A stretch of 64,000 nt of DNA, taken from the NCBI GenBank assembly GCA_036571765.1, contig BROE01000014.1, positions 17,119,466-17,183,465 of the forward strand, given 5' to 3'. Source of the stretch: Plecoglossus altivelis. Lineage: Eukaryota > Chordata > Actinopteri > Osmeriformes > Plecoglossidae. A program made the position numbers and the translations under genes. Each line of letters starts with the position of its first letter. Position 1 is the stretch's first letter. Positions 45,188 to 62,033 of the stretch are shown here, one piece after another. The notes under the pieces are model-generated. The model worked only from the letters and a program-made list of their open reading frames with translations. It had not been told where the DNA came from and did no database searches.

Positions 45188-45877
45188 CTCTAAACTCTTG
45201 GTAAACTTCTCAGAAGATCAGAGTTGAACTGATTGTGGGCTGGAGTTGTACGTCCCACATACTGGTGGAGTTCCACCTGGTTACTCACCTCGCCCTCTCG
45301 CCATCTCTCCATCTCTCCGCACACTTCATCACACTGGATCACATTAAGCAGTAACAGCACTTTACCATTGCAACATCTGTACCTGCAGTATAATGTATGA
45401 GTGTGTTGGCTGTGCATGTATTTTCTCAAATCTTGTCCTGGGGTCATTGTCTTTAAATCTGTCCTGTTTTTCCCTCAGAAATGAATGATTTTCACAATCT
45501 GTATCCTTTCATTAATGTGACTGGGTGAAAACCTGATGTTCATTTGTTGATTTAATTTATGTTTTAAGTTTAATATAATATATTTGTCATATAAGGGAAG
45601 GTAAGACTGGAGACAAGGTTCTGACGGTGCTTGTGCGCATGTGTGGTATGTTATGAAGCGTAACTACGCTGTTCCTGAACGAGATACATCCAAACTTTAT
45701 GTAAAGACAATCTAACGAAGACATATCAACGAATCATTGACTTTCGAAAAATATAATTTTCATTAAAATCAGTTCAATGTGAAAGTGCAACAAATGTCTT
45801 CGTTTACATTTACAATCACAGCAACGCACTATAAAAGTCGTTAAGTAATCGATTCCCACATTCTGGAGCTCCGGTCC

Positions 45878-46204
45878 TTAGGCCACGGTGTGTGATCTGG
45901 GTAACCGTATCTTCCGGCTCACTTTGCGGGCGAATCTGTCCACGGCTCCCCCCACGCCTCCACTCCATTCAGTCTTGGAGGACAGTCCTTCGATGTTCCC
46001 GCTGTACCAGATGACCCACCCTCCCATCGAAAGCAACACCAGCAGAGCTCCGGTGTAAACGAGCAGGTCACCAAAGTCCTGCCCCCTGACCTCCAGCGGA
46101 GCAAACACACCCAGTAGCAGAGTGACCACACCGGACAGGTCCATCACAACCGCAAACACCAGGGCTATCTTACAGCTGGACAGTCCGTTAGGCTTTTGGG
46201 ACAT
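45878..46204 (-). CDS. tmem238: Transmembrane protein 238
   Basis: A single-exon frame of 108 residues on the minus strand starting MSQKPNGLSSCKIALVFAV and ending RLPRSHTVA. Two membrane spans (IALVFAVVMDLSGVVTLLLG and LLVYTGALLVLLSMGGWVIW) bracket the diagnostic TMEM238 motif GVFAPLEVRGQDFGDLLVY (GVFAQLQVRGRDFGDLLIY in mammals), followed by WYSGNIE and a basic tail FARKVSRKIRLP. Molecular function is unknown. It lacks the long Pro/Ala/Arg-rich C-terminal extension of the mammalian protein. A longer in-frame start exists at 46303 but the conserved start and context favour 46204. Its 3' end faces the JIP-like gene and its 5' end faces ccdc106. TMEM238 lies near ISOC2 at human 19q13.42. Confidence 0.93.
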   Translation of the reverse strand: MSQKPNGLSSCKIALVFAVVMDLSGVVTLLLGVFAPLEVRGQDFGDLLVYTGALLVLLSMGGWVIWYSGNIEGLSSKTEWSGGVGGAVDRFARKVSRKIRLPRSHTVA

Positions 46205-47982
46205 GGTGCGTTGTCCCTGACTACGGGTTGAAGTCGGAGCGGGAGGCAGGTGGAGAAGACTGAAGGGACGGGAAGGAAAAATCAGTGTGAAAAATAAGCG
46301 CATGTTTGTATAGAGTTTGTTGTATCCTCACTGCTTTTGGAATATATTTTCTGCTGACACGCATCTAATTTTTCTTCTTGTACAACTTTGTTTGCCTTTT
46401 GTTCTTTTATAGTAAACCTTCTTACGCTGTAGTTAGGATTTTATATCGCTTCGCTAACCCTTCGCTCCCCAAGAAATTTTTGCAACAGCGAGTGTTCAAA
46501 GTTGTCACAAAACTAGTTTGATGACATTGCAGAAACAGGCATCACTGTTTCAATCATCTTTTATATTATTTTTTATAATTACATTTTGAATCCTGTTTCT
46601 GTAAGGAAGATATCGTTTCTCTTACAAGTTTCATTCAAAGAACTTGATTAATATAAAAACGCGTTAAAGATAATATAGGCTATAAACCATTCTCGCAGTA
46701 GGCTATACTTTATAATCAGTTGTCAACTTAAATAATAGAAAAGTACATTTGAATTCACAGGCAGGAACAGGTGCTATGGTATTTGTCAAGATGTTCCAAT
46801 CTGCCAATAACTAAAATGACTGCAGTGTTGTAATTAATAAAAAAAATTAAATGTTCTCTTAAACACATACCCTCGGTCTATGTTGATTTACTATGATGCC
46901 GTTATGTAGAGACGTCGTGATACTCTATTTGAATCCCCTGTCAGTGTTGATTTTGAAGCGATAATCTCTTCATCTATAGATTTCTCGATACTATACGTTT
47001 CGGACTTTGTCCAATGCTGACAGACGCCCTATGCTTCTCTTTTTTTTCTTATTTTACCGCGCCTACTGGAAATTAAGCCTCTTGAGAAACCTGTTCGACT
47101 AGATATTCTGGAGTTCATCTTTCTATAGGATACTTATTTATCATCTTTTGTAGAGTACTCATGTCCAAAAGATGTTTCACACGTATTAAATTACAATGGA
47201 TGTAAACGATAGATGCTCTTAAAAAAAAAGAAAAAAAAAAGGGTTTTCTTTTTTTTCTTCTTTTTGGGGATGGTGAGGGCGGAAGGGGCTGTGGAGGAGG
47301 AGGTGTGAAGGGGGTGAGGTGGAGGGAGTGGCTGTTTTTGTCACATGACATCTTGGTTTTTATTATAACCGGAAATTACGTTAGGAGAAGTCTACACAGA
47401 ATGAAAAAACGCGATAATTGTTATTGTTAGTAAGATAACCTATACCGATGGGTGACTGCTTAAGCTGCACAAAATGACAGATTACTAACGGAACATTAGC
47501 AGTGCCTTGGTCCTTACGACGAAAACGGTACGTGCACCATTGGCTGTGCTGGAAAACATCGTGTTCTGAGTAAAGAAAGTATTCGGTGTAATAACGATAG
47601 ATAGATAGCTCACTGAAAAGCAATGTTGTTCGCGAGCTACCCAGCTAACGTGTCCATTTTTAATTATAGGGCAATGCCACCTATTGCATTCCCTGCTGCT
47701 TTGTACCATTAGCAAGCTATGTGGCAAAAGCTGTAACTTTTATTATTAAGACCTAATAATTACGTGCCGCTTGGTGTCCATTGATGTCCACGACATTTAT
47801 TACAACATGTCATTTTTTAAGAGATGATCATCCATAAGAAAGTTAAGGATGAAGCTGCATACGTTCTCAACAGATCATAGGTTACCTAAATCATGACATA
47901 GTTCGCTGGCTAGCTATCTAGTACACCTATAAATCAGGCTAAAATATGTTCCTATTTTGGCCAGTAGGCTGCGGATTACGAG
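46205..47982. other. Divergent spacer between tmem238 and ccdc106
   Basis: AT-rich with an A/T homopolymer cluster at 47220-47260 and a GGTGAGGGCGGAAGGGG stretch after it. Should hold both promoters; I cannot place elements. No gene seen. Confidence 0.5.
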
Positions 47983-50327
47983 ATGGAGGATGGAAATTTG
48001 AACGACTCAGCACCAACGACCAAGAGTTCTCACCACTTGCAAAGTAAAACCGCGCGTCTCAGTTGATGGTCACAGAGGAACTTTCGTTGACACGTGTCTT
48101 TAAATCATTTATCTAAGCCTTTCTGAAGACATTATCAATAAAATACGTGTGCATTTACCGCTTGTATTTTTTTAAACCTTTGTACTATCCTCTTATCAGC
48201 TCCTAAGAACGAGGATGCATATGAAATCGCCATACCTTACGAGGAGGACACCTTTATACAACAGCAGCAAAGTTTTTTCAACCAGAATGAAACAAGCTTT
48301 GAAGGTAAACAGGGCAAAATCATCGCTCTTACTCCTTGACATGACAGCCTTCCATTTTGGCATCAACCTTTAACCTTCGACCCCCCCCTCCCCCTTTAGA
48401 GTCATCCTCCACCCCAGCTGCCCCCCCTCCAGCAGGCAGCTCTTACCTGCTCATCACCAACCTGCGTACCCAGTTGCAGATCTCCCTAGAGAAGAACTCG
48501 TGGCTGGCCAAACGCATCGAGGACCTGGAGGAAGAGAGAGACTTCCTGCGCTGTCAGCTGGACCGCTTCATCTTCTCCACCAAGACCCAGGGACAGGGAC
48601 AGGGACAGGGGCATTACAGCAACGGTGAGGGGGCAGGGTTGAGGTAGGGAGGGAGAGGGGGCGGGGTGGAGGCGGGGAGAGGAAAGGAGGGGGTTGAGGT
48701 GGGGAGGAGAGGGAGCGGGGGTTTAGCAGGCGAGAAGGAAGAGGCGGGTTGAGGTGGTAGGAGGGGCGGGGTTGAGGTGGGGAGGGAGAGGGGGGGGGGT
48801 TTAGGCAAGGTGAGGAGGGAGAGGGGGCGGAGTTTAGGCAAGGAGGGAGAGGGAGACAAGCTCTAGAATCTGATAACATGGAGGGAACGCAGGCTGGAGC
48901 TTCGGCGAGGAGGCAGGAAATGGGGAAGATGTGGTGACATAGGATCTTGTGTTTTATTTTGTTTTATTTTTTTGTTCTGCAGGTTATGGGTCGAGACGGT
49001 TCACGTGGAGGGGAAGGAGAGAGGGAGATCGCCCTGCTGGTAAAGACTATAAGTTCCTCTTTCTCTAACTGCCTCACTGTGTGAGCTATTATGGAATATT
49101 AAGATGTGGAAATGCTCCAAGCTCAACCGTAGAAAACTTAACATAGTGACGTCGTGGAAGTACCGTACAAAACTTGTCAAACTTTGTCTCATGGATCTTA
49201 TCTGTTTCAACTCCTTCAGAGCAGAAATCTGACTCCCGGCCCTTCGCCTCTCATCAGTTATTACAACGGCGCCCCTCCCCATCCTCACTGGCGCCTCCCA
49301 AGAGCCACATCTCCAGCCCCATAGCCAGTCAGATGGCTTCCATGAGTGGCATGTTCAGCTCAGGAAACTCCCAGGCTTTGCTGCAGGCCCACGGCAGCAC
49401 CGGAGACAACGGCACCGGCAGTAACAGACAAAACGTCAATGACATGTCTGCACATGGCAGTGCTGCTTCAGGTATGGACACTTATGTACTGTGTGTGTGT
49501 AAACACATTATGTTTGGCATGAAGGTCGCTGGGAACATACTGGAAAGAGTGGTTAGAGTTAGAGTTAAAACTACAGTTTTCCTTTTCTACGATCTTTTCT
49601 ACGTGTTCCTGTTGTTTTCTGTGGGTTTTGTGACTTATCAATAGCAATATTGTCTCTTCACATGACCCAGATTCTCTCTCGCTCCTGGGAGAGAATGAGG
49701 AGTTCCTGGAGCAGGACAGCTACATGGATGAGGAGGAAATGATCTCAGGGGAGGATGTGATGTCACAGAGCATGAGCAGCAGCATGCACTCGCTGAAAAG
49801 GCGGCGGATTTTCCACGTCCCGAGAGAGCGACAGAGAGGTGAGAGACAGAACACTGCCAGAGCGCTTCTCTCACCGATTCCAGATGATAAAAACGTCTTT
49901 CCTGGCTCTTAACGACTCAGTATAGAGGGGAAAGCTGTTTCTGTATGTGTGCGTCTCCTTCTGTCTCCCTGATCACTGTTCTGCGATCGTCTTCCTCTCC
50001 TGTCTTGCAGTCAAAGATGCCGCCGGGGTCCTTTTCCGCTACAAAAAGATTCTCCTCACCTACCAGCATCTGAAGAACATGTCAAAGGCTTTCCAGATCC
50101 ACGGGGTGGACCGCAACACGGTGGCGTCCACCACGCCCATCGCCGAGCTGCTGCTGGTGGCCCCGGAGAAGGTGGCGGAGGTGGGGGAGTTCGACCCGTC
50201 TAAGGAGAAGCTTCTAGACTACGCCCGGCGCTGCTACATCGCCCTGGACGAGGAGACGCTGAGCAGAGTGCAGGCTTTGAAGAAGAACAACCTGCTCCTG
50301 CCCATCTCCTACAGGTTCAGACACTGA
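47983..50327 (+). CDS. ccdc106: Coiled-coil domain-containing protein 106
   Basis: CCDC106 is a nuclear coiled-coil protein reported to bind p53 and promote its degradation and to be a casein kinase 2 substrate. Seven exons: 47983-48043 (MEDGNLNDSAPTTK), 48200-48304, 48400-48624, 48983-49039, 49220-49471, 49671-49838 and 50011-50327, all GT-AG, phase 1 throughout, 394 residues. Visible: coiled coil LRTQLQISLEKNSWLAKRIE then EERDFLRCQLDRFIF; a GQGQGQG stretch; a Ser-rich region (SSGNSQALLQ); acidic EDVMSQSMSSSMHSLKRRR (nuclear-localisation-like KRRR); and the conserved C-terminal domain VLFRYKKILLTYQHLKNMSK to LPISYRFRH. Longer than the 280-residue human protein, mainly in the middle. u2af2 follows in the same orientation, as in human. 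Confidence 0.93.
48640..48862. repeat. GGGGCGGGGTTGAGGTGGGG minisatellite in ccdc106 intron 3
   Basis: About 22-30 bp G-rich units (GGGAGGGAGAGGGGGCGGGGTT) repeat about eight times. The plus (transcribed-like) strand has many G-runs with G-quadruplex potential. Confidence 0.85.
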
Positions 50328-52765
50328 GGGAAGCTCAGGCTGGAGGAGAGATGGATGCACTGTCTCGCTGCAGCAGAGTGGCTGAGCTCTGTGGTACTCA
50401 CACCTGCACTGGGCAGAGCTGTGGGGTTACCATGGTACCCGCGCCTGCACTGGGCAGAGCTGTGGGGTTACCATGGTACCCGCGCCTGACACGGAGCAGC
50501 TGTTGCAGCTGCAGACCCCGTACTTTGGAACAAGACCGGAACCTTTTTTTAAAGTCACTTCCATTCCTTCCACGATTTAAGTTTCATATCCTTGAGATTA
50601 AGAATTGTTTGGAAGGTTACATGTGGTGGTCGTCTATGTGACTAAGGAATGGAAACCACCTTTCCCTGGAAGTCCATGTTAATGTTGGTTTTCATTTCAC
50701 CCAGGTGATTGAAAGAGTAAATTCTGAATCAGTGCTCAGATTAAGGTTGAGACAAGAAAAACATCCTTGCTGCTAGCAAACGCCTGAATCTAAGTAGCTC
50801 TCAGTATTTTCCGGAAAATCATTCGAAGACCAAGAGTCATAAGTTTCTGCATTCCTATGTTAACCAGAGTGAACTGAGTGATTCTGCAACTAAGATGACG
50901 CCTTCTTTTACCTGTAGATTGGGGACTTCCATGTAAACCAGGGGTCTCCAATCCTGGTCCTCGAGGGCCGCTGTCCTGAAGGTTTTCAGTGTTTCCCTGC
51001 TCCAGCACACCTGAGTCTAATAAAGGGTCATTATGAAGCTTCCACAGAGCTTGGTAATGGCTCATTCATTAGAATCAGGTGTGCCGGAGGAGGGAAACAT
51101 CTAAAACCTTCAGGACAGCGGCCCTCGAGGACCAGGATTGGAGACCCCTGATGTAAACAGATCATGTAACTGTATGTATGCTGAATACTACAGCATATTT
51201 CATCACAGTTCTTTCTTAGTAGAACGACGGTACGCATGGAATGGCAAGTTTTAATGCAGGAGATTTGAAAGGACTGACAGTGGTGCAATATTTAATAGAA
51301 ATGCCACTAAAAACTATTTGGGGAAATGGTTGCTGTATATGGTGTGTCGTGGTAAAAACTTTACCCTTTGTGTCTTCGTCTCACAATAGTCTTTGACTTC
51401 ACAAGCTATGAAATTGTTTATTTGTTGATAAAACAGGTCGCCTAGCACCCTCCTCCATAATAATAATAATAATAATAACATTCCGGTACTGTCATTTGGT
51501 CTAATTATTTGGGGGAAGAACATCAGCCAGCTATTGGACATTTTCCAGATCCCAAATCCTGATTGGATTGGGACAGTCTAGTAAACTGCATTCTCTCCCC
51601 CCCCCCCCCCCATTTCATTTCTTCAGGATAAGAAGACGGAATATGACGCATCTTAAAGAGCAGTAAACCGACTTGACGACAAACTAGATTAAGACGGAGC
51701 ATCGCTCCGGCCGTTGTTTAAATGTGATGGGAACGTTTTAACAGTAAGACTTGTTCAGCTCATATTCAGGAAACTCTGACGATCCAGTCGTATGTGCATC
51801 AGTTGTACCACCAGCTTCTAATTGTGAGATCAGTGCAACTGCAAGGCCTTCCTGTTTAGTTGTGACATCATTTTGTTGCTCCGGAAATGACATCATTGTC
51901 ACAGAGACCGTGTCTTATGTACCCTTTGTACCGTTCCAAAAGTTGCAGAGAACATTTTCTATTATTGGTATTGCTATGTTTTTGTTTTTTTGTAAATTAC
52001 ACAATCTGATCAGAACTTTAATTTTCATACTCTTCTATAATATATGAATCCGTACTAACACTACGTGTCTTTCATTTACAACATTTATTTTTTATCAGCA
52101 GAAATGGTGCGGAAAAATAACCCGATTTGAACTCGAGTTCTTATCAAATGTCTTTCAAACGCATGCCTTTTCTTTCTCTTTTTTTTTACAGACTTGGATT
52201 TACACTGAAACTGTGATTTTAAACTAAAAAAAACTAACAAATGGACATTTGTTTATTGTCATTTGGGGTTTCAGTTTATATTCTACTGCTACAGATGACT
52301 GGTGGGATCTGGTGATTGAAGCTAATGCCATAATCTGACTATAAGGTGCCTCTTCAGCCTTCTCACAGTAACATGCAGGGAAAAGTGTCATAATATATAT
52401 ATACTATTCCTAACTGATTAACTCATGTTCAACATGTTTGATACGGGTCAAAGGTGTCTTTTTTTGTTTTTTGTTTGCCTGTTTAGTATCCAACTAAACA
52501 AAAGCACTATTAATGTAAACACACTGACAGAGAGACATGCAGAACAAGCCTGCACTTTTTAAGAAAAGGTTTCCAGTATTTAAGAGTCACAAAGTGTTGC
52601 CAAGATATTGAGTAAGCTGTAAGTGTCACCGAGAAATAGTATCTTGTTATTTCCAATATTACTGTAAAGACACAATGCAATTAAATCATTTGATTTCATA
52701 CGGAAATAACTTGTCTTTGTTTCCTATATTTCACCAAAAGAATCCGATCCCAAAAATCAAATAAA
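50328..52765 (+). other. ccdc106: ccdc106 3'UTR region with poly(A) signal
   Basis: No coding sequence. Contains two copies of a GCACTGGGCAGAGCTGTGGG-containing 48-bp repeat (about 50404-50486), the hAT MITE at 50939-51150, a (AAT)n tract at 51460 and C/T homopolymers at 51597-51611. An AATAAA in an A-rich context is at 52760-52765. Whether the transcript reaches that far is uncertain. Confidence 0.4.
50939..51150. mobile_element. hAT-type MITE with intact 8-bp target duplication
   Basis: A 212-bp fold-back element, CAGGGGTCTCCAATCCTGG to CCAGGATTGGAGACCCCTG, same family as 44974-45187. Flanked by ATGTAAAC at 50931-50938 and 51151-51158, again matching nTnnnnAn. It lies in the ccdc106 3' region. 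Confidence 0.92.
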
Positions 52766-53499
52766 AAAATAATCAAGCTATAGAAATTGACTTGGAACAA
52801 AATTCAGGCTCCTCAAATTAAATGGGTGAAATTCAGATCCACAACGTTCAAACTACCAAAATGTGATTAGCTGAAGTATGTCTTCCGTTCATTGGAGAAG
52901 GAAAAGGTCACGAGTGCAACAACTTCCGGTGTCACCGGGAGCCTGGGAGACTTAGAGCAAGAAGCGGGCATACCAAATCTATCGTTGACGTTATCCAAAA
53001 AATTTACTGTAAACGTATCTTTTGAGTTCCTCACGACACCAACGGCTTGCAGTGAATCACTGTAGTGACCATTGGATGCATATTTAGCTCACCTATCTTC
53101 TTGTTTTTCGTTCGACTTAGCGACTCAGTTAACGACTCCTGCAAGAGGAGGCCTGTTCTCCAGGACGTTGCTTTCTCTGCTCAGCAAGCTAACACGCACG
53201 AACACGTTTTCTTCCTTAATGTTTTTGTCCGTTTACTTCGTGTTTTGAAACCGTATTTCTGTAGCCAACGCTGAGTTTTGTCGATATTATAAGGAGTAGC
53301 ACGTTAATTCGGTTTCTATTGAGTTAAATGAATACTTTTGCTAGCTAGCTACGTTTTTAGCTAAATTACTGTGTCGATCGCCGTATTTTTGCTAGCTTGC
53401 TAGCTAGCCAGCCAGCGCGCTACCTTTCCGTCCAGTCAACGCAGATTGAAACGCTTGCTTTCGCGGACTTGCAAGTGAGCTAACACATTAGCAACGAAA
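52766..53499 (+). promoter_or_regulatory. u2af2: u2af2 promoter and 5'UTR
   Basis: Spacer between ccdc106 and the u2af2 start codon. It is rich in GCTAGCTAGC palindromes (53338-53412) and has no TATA box at an evident position. Boundaries of the 5'UTR cannot be read from sequence. Confidence 0.45.
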
Positions 53500-58709
<5,210 letters not shown>

Positions 58710-58979
58710 AGGCGTCCGGAGAAGAAGAGGGGGGAGGAAGGATGGGAGGGAGGGAGGGATGTCCCAGGTTTGCGTTGCCCTCCAGTCTGTACCTCAGGAC
58801 ACCCAATGCAGGTGTGACTCCCACAGGTGTTCACGTTTCCAAGCTTTCTCCACGTTCACCTGTTTCAGCTGTGGAAAAGGTGTTGTTCCATACCTGCAGA
58901 AGGTGTCTGAAGGTGCAGGCTCTGGGGTACCTAGGAGCCGGGGTGGGGTGGGGGGTGGGGGGTTTCTACTGAGCTAAAG

Positions 58980-59000
58980 NNNNNNNNNNNNNNNNNNNNN
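58980..59000. other. Assembly gap (21 N)
   Basis: Gap lying exactly between two similar copies of the u2af2 3' end. Confidence 1.
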
Positions 59001-59728
59001 AAGGTGTGTGGGGGTGGGGTGTGTGTGTGACATCCCTGGGACTGGCAAGGTGTGTGCGTGCGTGCGTGCAGAATGTCTTTAGAATCAGAATTGTTTGTTG
59101 CCATCGTCCCAGTGAAAATCACTACTACTCATTCTGGGCATTTGTTGCATGCATAAAATAAAAGCTAGAATCCAATAAATAGAATAAAAGTTGCTTTACT
59201 TTGCTTCCTGGACCTTATCTCTCATCATCATTTCACGTGTCTGCCTCTGTCTCTGTCCTCCTGTGCAGATCTTTGTGGAGTTCATGTCGGTGTTTGACTC
59301 CCAGAAGGCCATGCAGGGGCTGACAGGAAGGAAGTTTGCCAACAGAGTGGTGGTCACCAAATACTACGACCCTGATGGCCTCGCATCGCCGGAGAGCTTC
59401 TGGGTAGAGGCGTCCGGAGAGAAGAGGGGGGAGGAAGGAATTGGGAGGGAGTGGCGGAGGGAATGGTTCTCAGGGTTTGCGGTTCAGCCACTTCGGGGTG
59501 GCTGATAACGTCAGGCCTCGATGATTAACGTGTGGTACCTCAGGACACCCAATGCAGGTGTGACTCCCACAGGTGTTCACGTTTCCAAGCTTTCTCCACG
59601 TTCACCTGTTTCAGCTGTGGAAAAGGTGTTGTTCCATACCTGCAGAAGGTGTCTGAAGGTGCAGGCTCTGGGGTACCTAGGAGCCCGGGGTGGGGTGGGG
59701 GGGTGGGGGGTTTCTACTGAGGCTAAAG
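59001..59728 (+). pseudogene. Second copy of the u2af2 last intron, last exon and 3'UTR start
   Basis: 59001 onward repeats 58306-58979. The exon copy starts at 59269 after the same GTGCAG acceptor and reads IFVEFMSVFDSQ to VVVTKYYDPD, but single-base insertions then shift the end to GLASPESFW and remove the normal DAYHRRDFW stop. Synonymous differences (CGG to AGA for Arg, GTT to GTG, GTG to GTC) and one Cys-to-Tyr change show real divergence as well as indels. The 3' part has an unmatched stretch at about 59470-59535. Best explained as an alternative haplotype or low-quality contig end; a partial duplication is the alternative. Confidence 0.7.
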
Positions 59729-60066
59729 GGGGAGGGGGGGAAGGGGTTTACGCAGGGGGTGGAAGATTTTTGAGAATTGTGTGTAGAAACAGATTAGGGA
59801 GGGGCTTCAATGATTTTTATACTTTGTGAGAAAGGGATGTCATTCTGGGGGGGGGGTGGGGAGGAAGGAGGGAGGGGGGGGTGCCACAATGAGAGGTTTG
59901 TATTTAAGTGAGGAGGGGGTGAGGCGCGGCTGTTTCAGTGCTTCAGAAGGCAGGTGGGGGGAGACAGGAGAGGCAGACAGACTAGATGGGATTAGGAGGA
60001 GTTCCGGGCATTGAGGAGTAACAGTTGGAAGTTTCACCTACTGATGCTGATCATCATGAGAAGAGG

Positions 60067-60262
60067 ATAGGGTGGTGTTTAGGAAGGAGTGATTGATAAG
60101 GGGGTAGGGTGGTGTTGTGTAGGAAGGAGTGATTGATAAAGGGGTAGGGTGGTGTTGTGTAGGAAGGAGTGATTGATAAAGGGGTAGGGTGGTGTTGTTT
60201 AGGAAGGAGTGATTGATAAGGGGGTAGGGTGGTGTTGTGTAGGAAGGAGTGATTGATAAGGC
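60067..60262. repeat. 40-bp tandem repeat, about 4.7 units
   Basis: AGGAAGGAGTGATTGATAAG plus GGGGTAGGGTGGTGTTGTGT with an exact 40-bp period (60081, 60121, 60161, 60201, 60241), in the probable u2af2 3'UTR. Confidence 0.93.
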
Positions 60263-60331
60263 CCCTTATTTCAGTCTTTTAGGTTTTGAACTCTCGTTTA
60301 ATTTCTTCATCTGGCTACACTTATCCTTCCA

Positions 60332-60437
60332 TACGTGTGTGTGTGTGTGTGCGCGCGTGCCTGTGTGTGTGTGCGTGCGTGCCTGTGTGTGTGTGTGCGT
60401 GCGTGCCTGTGTGTGTGTGTGTGTGTGTGTGTGCGTG

Positions 60438-60500
<63 letters not shown>

Positions 60501-60518
60501 GCGTGTGTGCCTGTGTGT
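60332..60518. repeat. (TG)n with GTGCGTGCCTG interruptions
   Basis: TG microsatellite of about 185 bp in the probable u2af2 3'UTR. Open frames across it are artefacts of the repeat. Confidence 0.95.
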
Positions 60519-61223
60519 GAGTATGAGGCTTTCGTTAGGGGAAGCTTTCACTGTGTTCTCGTAGGACTGTCAAGATCTGAATAACAACGCTCATCTGTTC
60601 TATACTGTAAGTGACTCACCCCCCCGAGCCAACTTAAGACATCTTAGATGACGTTTCTGAGAGAGAATTGGAAGCAGGGCGAGTTCTGAATACGGCTCAC
60701 TTGTTGGGTTTTGGTGGTGATATTTGGTTAACAAAAACTCAATAGCTAAAGTCTTCTTCCCCATCTTGTTCATGTCACCATCTCCATGATCAGCTGGTGT
60801 TTCATCTTCATCCATGTGAGGAGCTGAAAGATCTCATGTTAACAGACACAAAACACCTTCGGTTTTAAATGAGCTCTTGATTAGGAAGACACGCATCCAA
60901 TAGGTAGTGAGGAGTAAAGTGTTTAATCCTCACTAAAAGCCTTAATGTTTTGTTTTCACGTCATGGTCTGATTAGGTAGAATATAGGTTACCCCTCAATC
61001 TGTCTTTCAATGTCTGCACAAGCCAGCGTTTCATGGCTTCCAATTGTTTCATTTGGCAAATACCGAAGTAACTGATGCATCGCTTTTTCTGATTCTTTTT
61101 TTGTTTTGTTTGCCTCCTATTTCAAACGGATCTTTGTAAGATGGAAGCTAGACATTTCTTGAAGCTGGTTGTTTTGTGCGTGCGTGTGTGTGTGTGCTAC
61201 ATCTCACCTCTCTCACCAGACAA

Positions 61224-61229
61224 AATAAA
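61224..61229 (+). terminator. u2af2: Candidate poly(A) signal for u2af2
   Basis: AATAAA about 2.5 kb after the u2af2 stop (less if the duplicated segment is artefactual). It is the first clear signal after the repeats. Confidence 0.4.
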
Positions 61230-61261
61230 CATTAAGATAAACACTGTCTCAAGTCTGTAAC

Positions 61262-61795
61262 TTGCCTTCTGAAGGTTGTCCAAGGACTCTTTATGGCACG
61301 TTATCACTGAAAAGATACACGCTCCTTTTAATCAGGCCGTGTGGAAGTTACACCGTCACACGTGAAGTCGTGGGTGATGGTGGTGATGGTGGTGGTGGTG
61401 GTGGTGATGATGATGATGGTGGTCCTCTGGAAGTAGCAGTTTGTTCAGGATAGTGTAGATTCCCTACACATACTGTCAGCAAAGGCATCTATCTCCTTTC
61501 AAGTTATTCCCATGTAGAAACAGCTGTTCAGCTGCTGACATGTTTGGAAAGTGCTGTCAGGGTTAGGGTTAGAGATGTGGGTAGTGTCAGTTAAAACATG
61601 TCGATTCATCCTCTCTGACAAATAATATTTTAAATGTCGTTTAATTTCAGGTTATCCTCCAACATGTGATTTATCAAGTGAATTAATGGTAATAAAAAAA
61701 GGCCTAAAACAAGGTTGTTTGGCACGTGTGGGTTTATATTTGCCTTGTTGGATAAATGTGGGATTTGCACTACAATGTCGCTATCGGTGAATCCA
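61262..61795. other. Spacer with (GGT)n/(GAT)n tract and short telomere-like motif
   Basis: (GGTGAT)n at 61372-61420 and two TTAGGG units at 61562-61573. No gene seen. Confidence 0.5.
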
Positions 61796-61799
61796 CTTT

Positions 61800-61915
61800 T
61801 CAGTCAAGTTGGGCTTTGTCATTCCGCTACATGCGGGGGCATACAGTGGAACGAAATGTCGTGCCTCACAGAACCACGACGCTACGTAAGTACAGGTTTA
61901 CAACAATCAAGTAAA
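61800..61915 (+). repeat. Teleost dispersed repeat fragment
   Basis: TCAAGTTGGGCTTTGTCATTCCGCTACATG, then AGTGGAACGAAATGTCGTGC and CTACGTAAGTACAGGTTTACAACAATCAAG. This wording recurs in many fish genomes as a short interspersed repeat. No flanking duplication is evident. Confidence 0.5.
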
Positions 61916-62025
61916 AATATATATAACAATTTTTCCTATACATAAACTTAAAAATATACAAACTGTACGAATACTTTCCGATGCACACAGCGAACACCTT
62001 CGAACAGCGCTGTGCGTTTCCCCGA

Positions 62026-62033
62026 TGACGTCA
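62026..62033. promoter_or_regulatory. CRE palindrome in a CpG-rich promoter-like region
   Basis: TGACGTCA, with a second near-CRE TGATGTCA at about 62058. The minus strand carries an ATG at 62133 in AAATGGCGGCC-like context followed by about 60 open codons, but no splice donor or homology convinced me that it is a gene. Confidence 0.4.

Noticed and set aside
61562..61573. Possible interstitial telomere or fusion point
   Set aside because: Only two units, with no flanking satellite of telomeric type.
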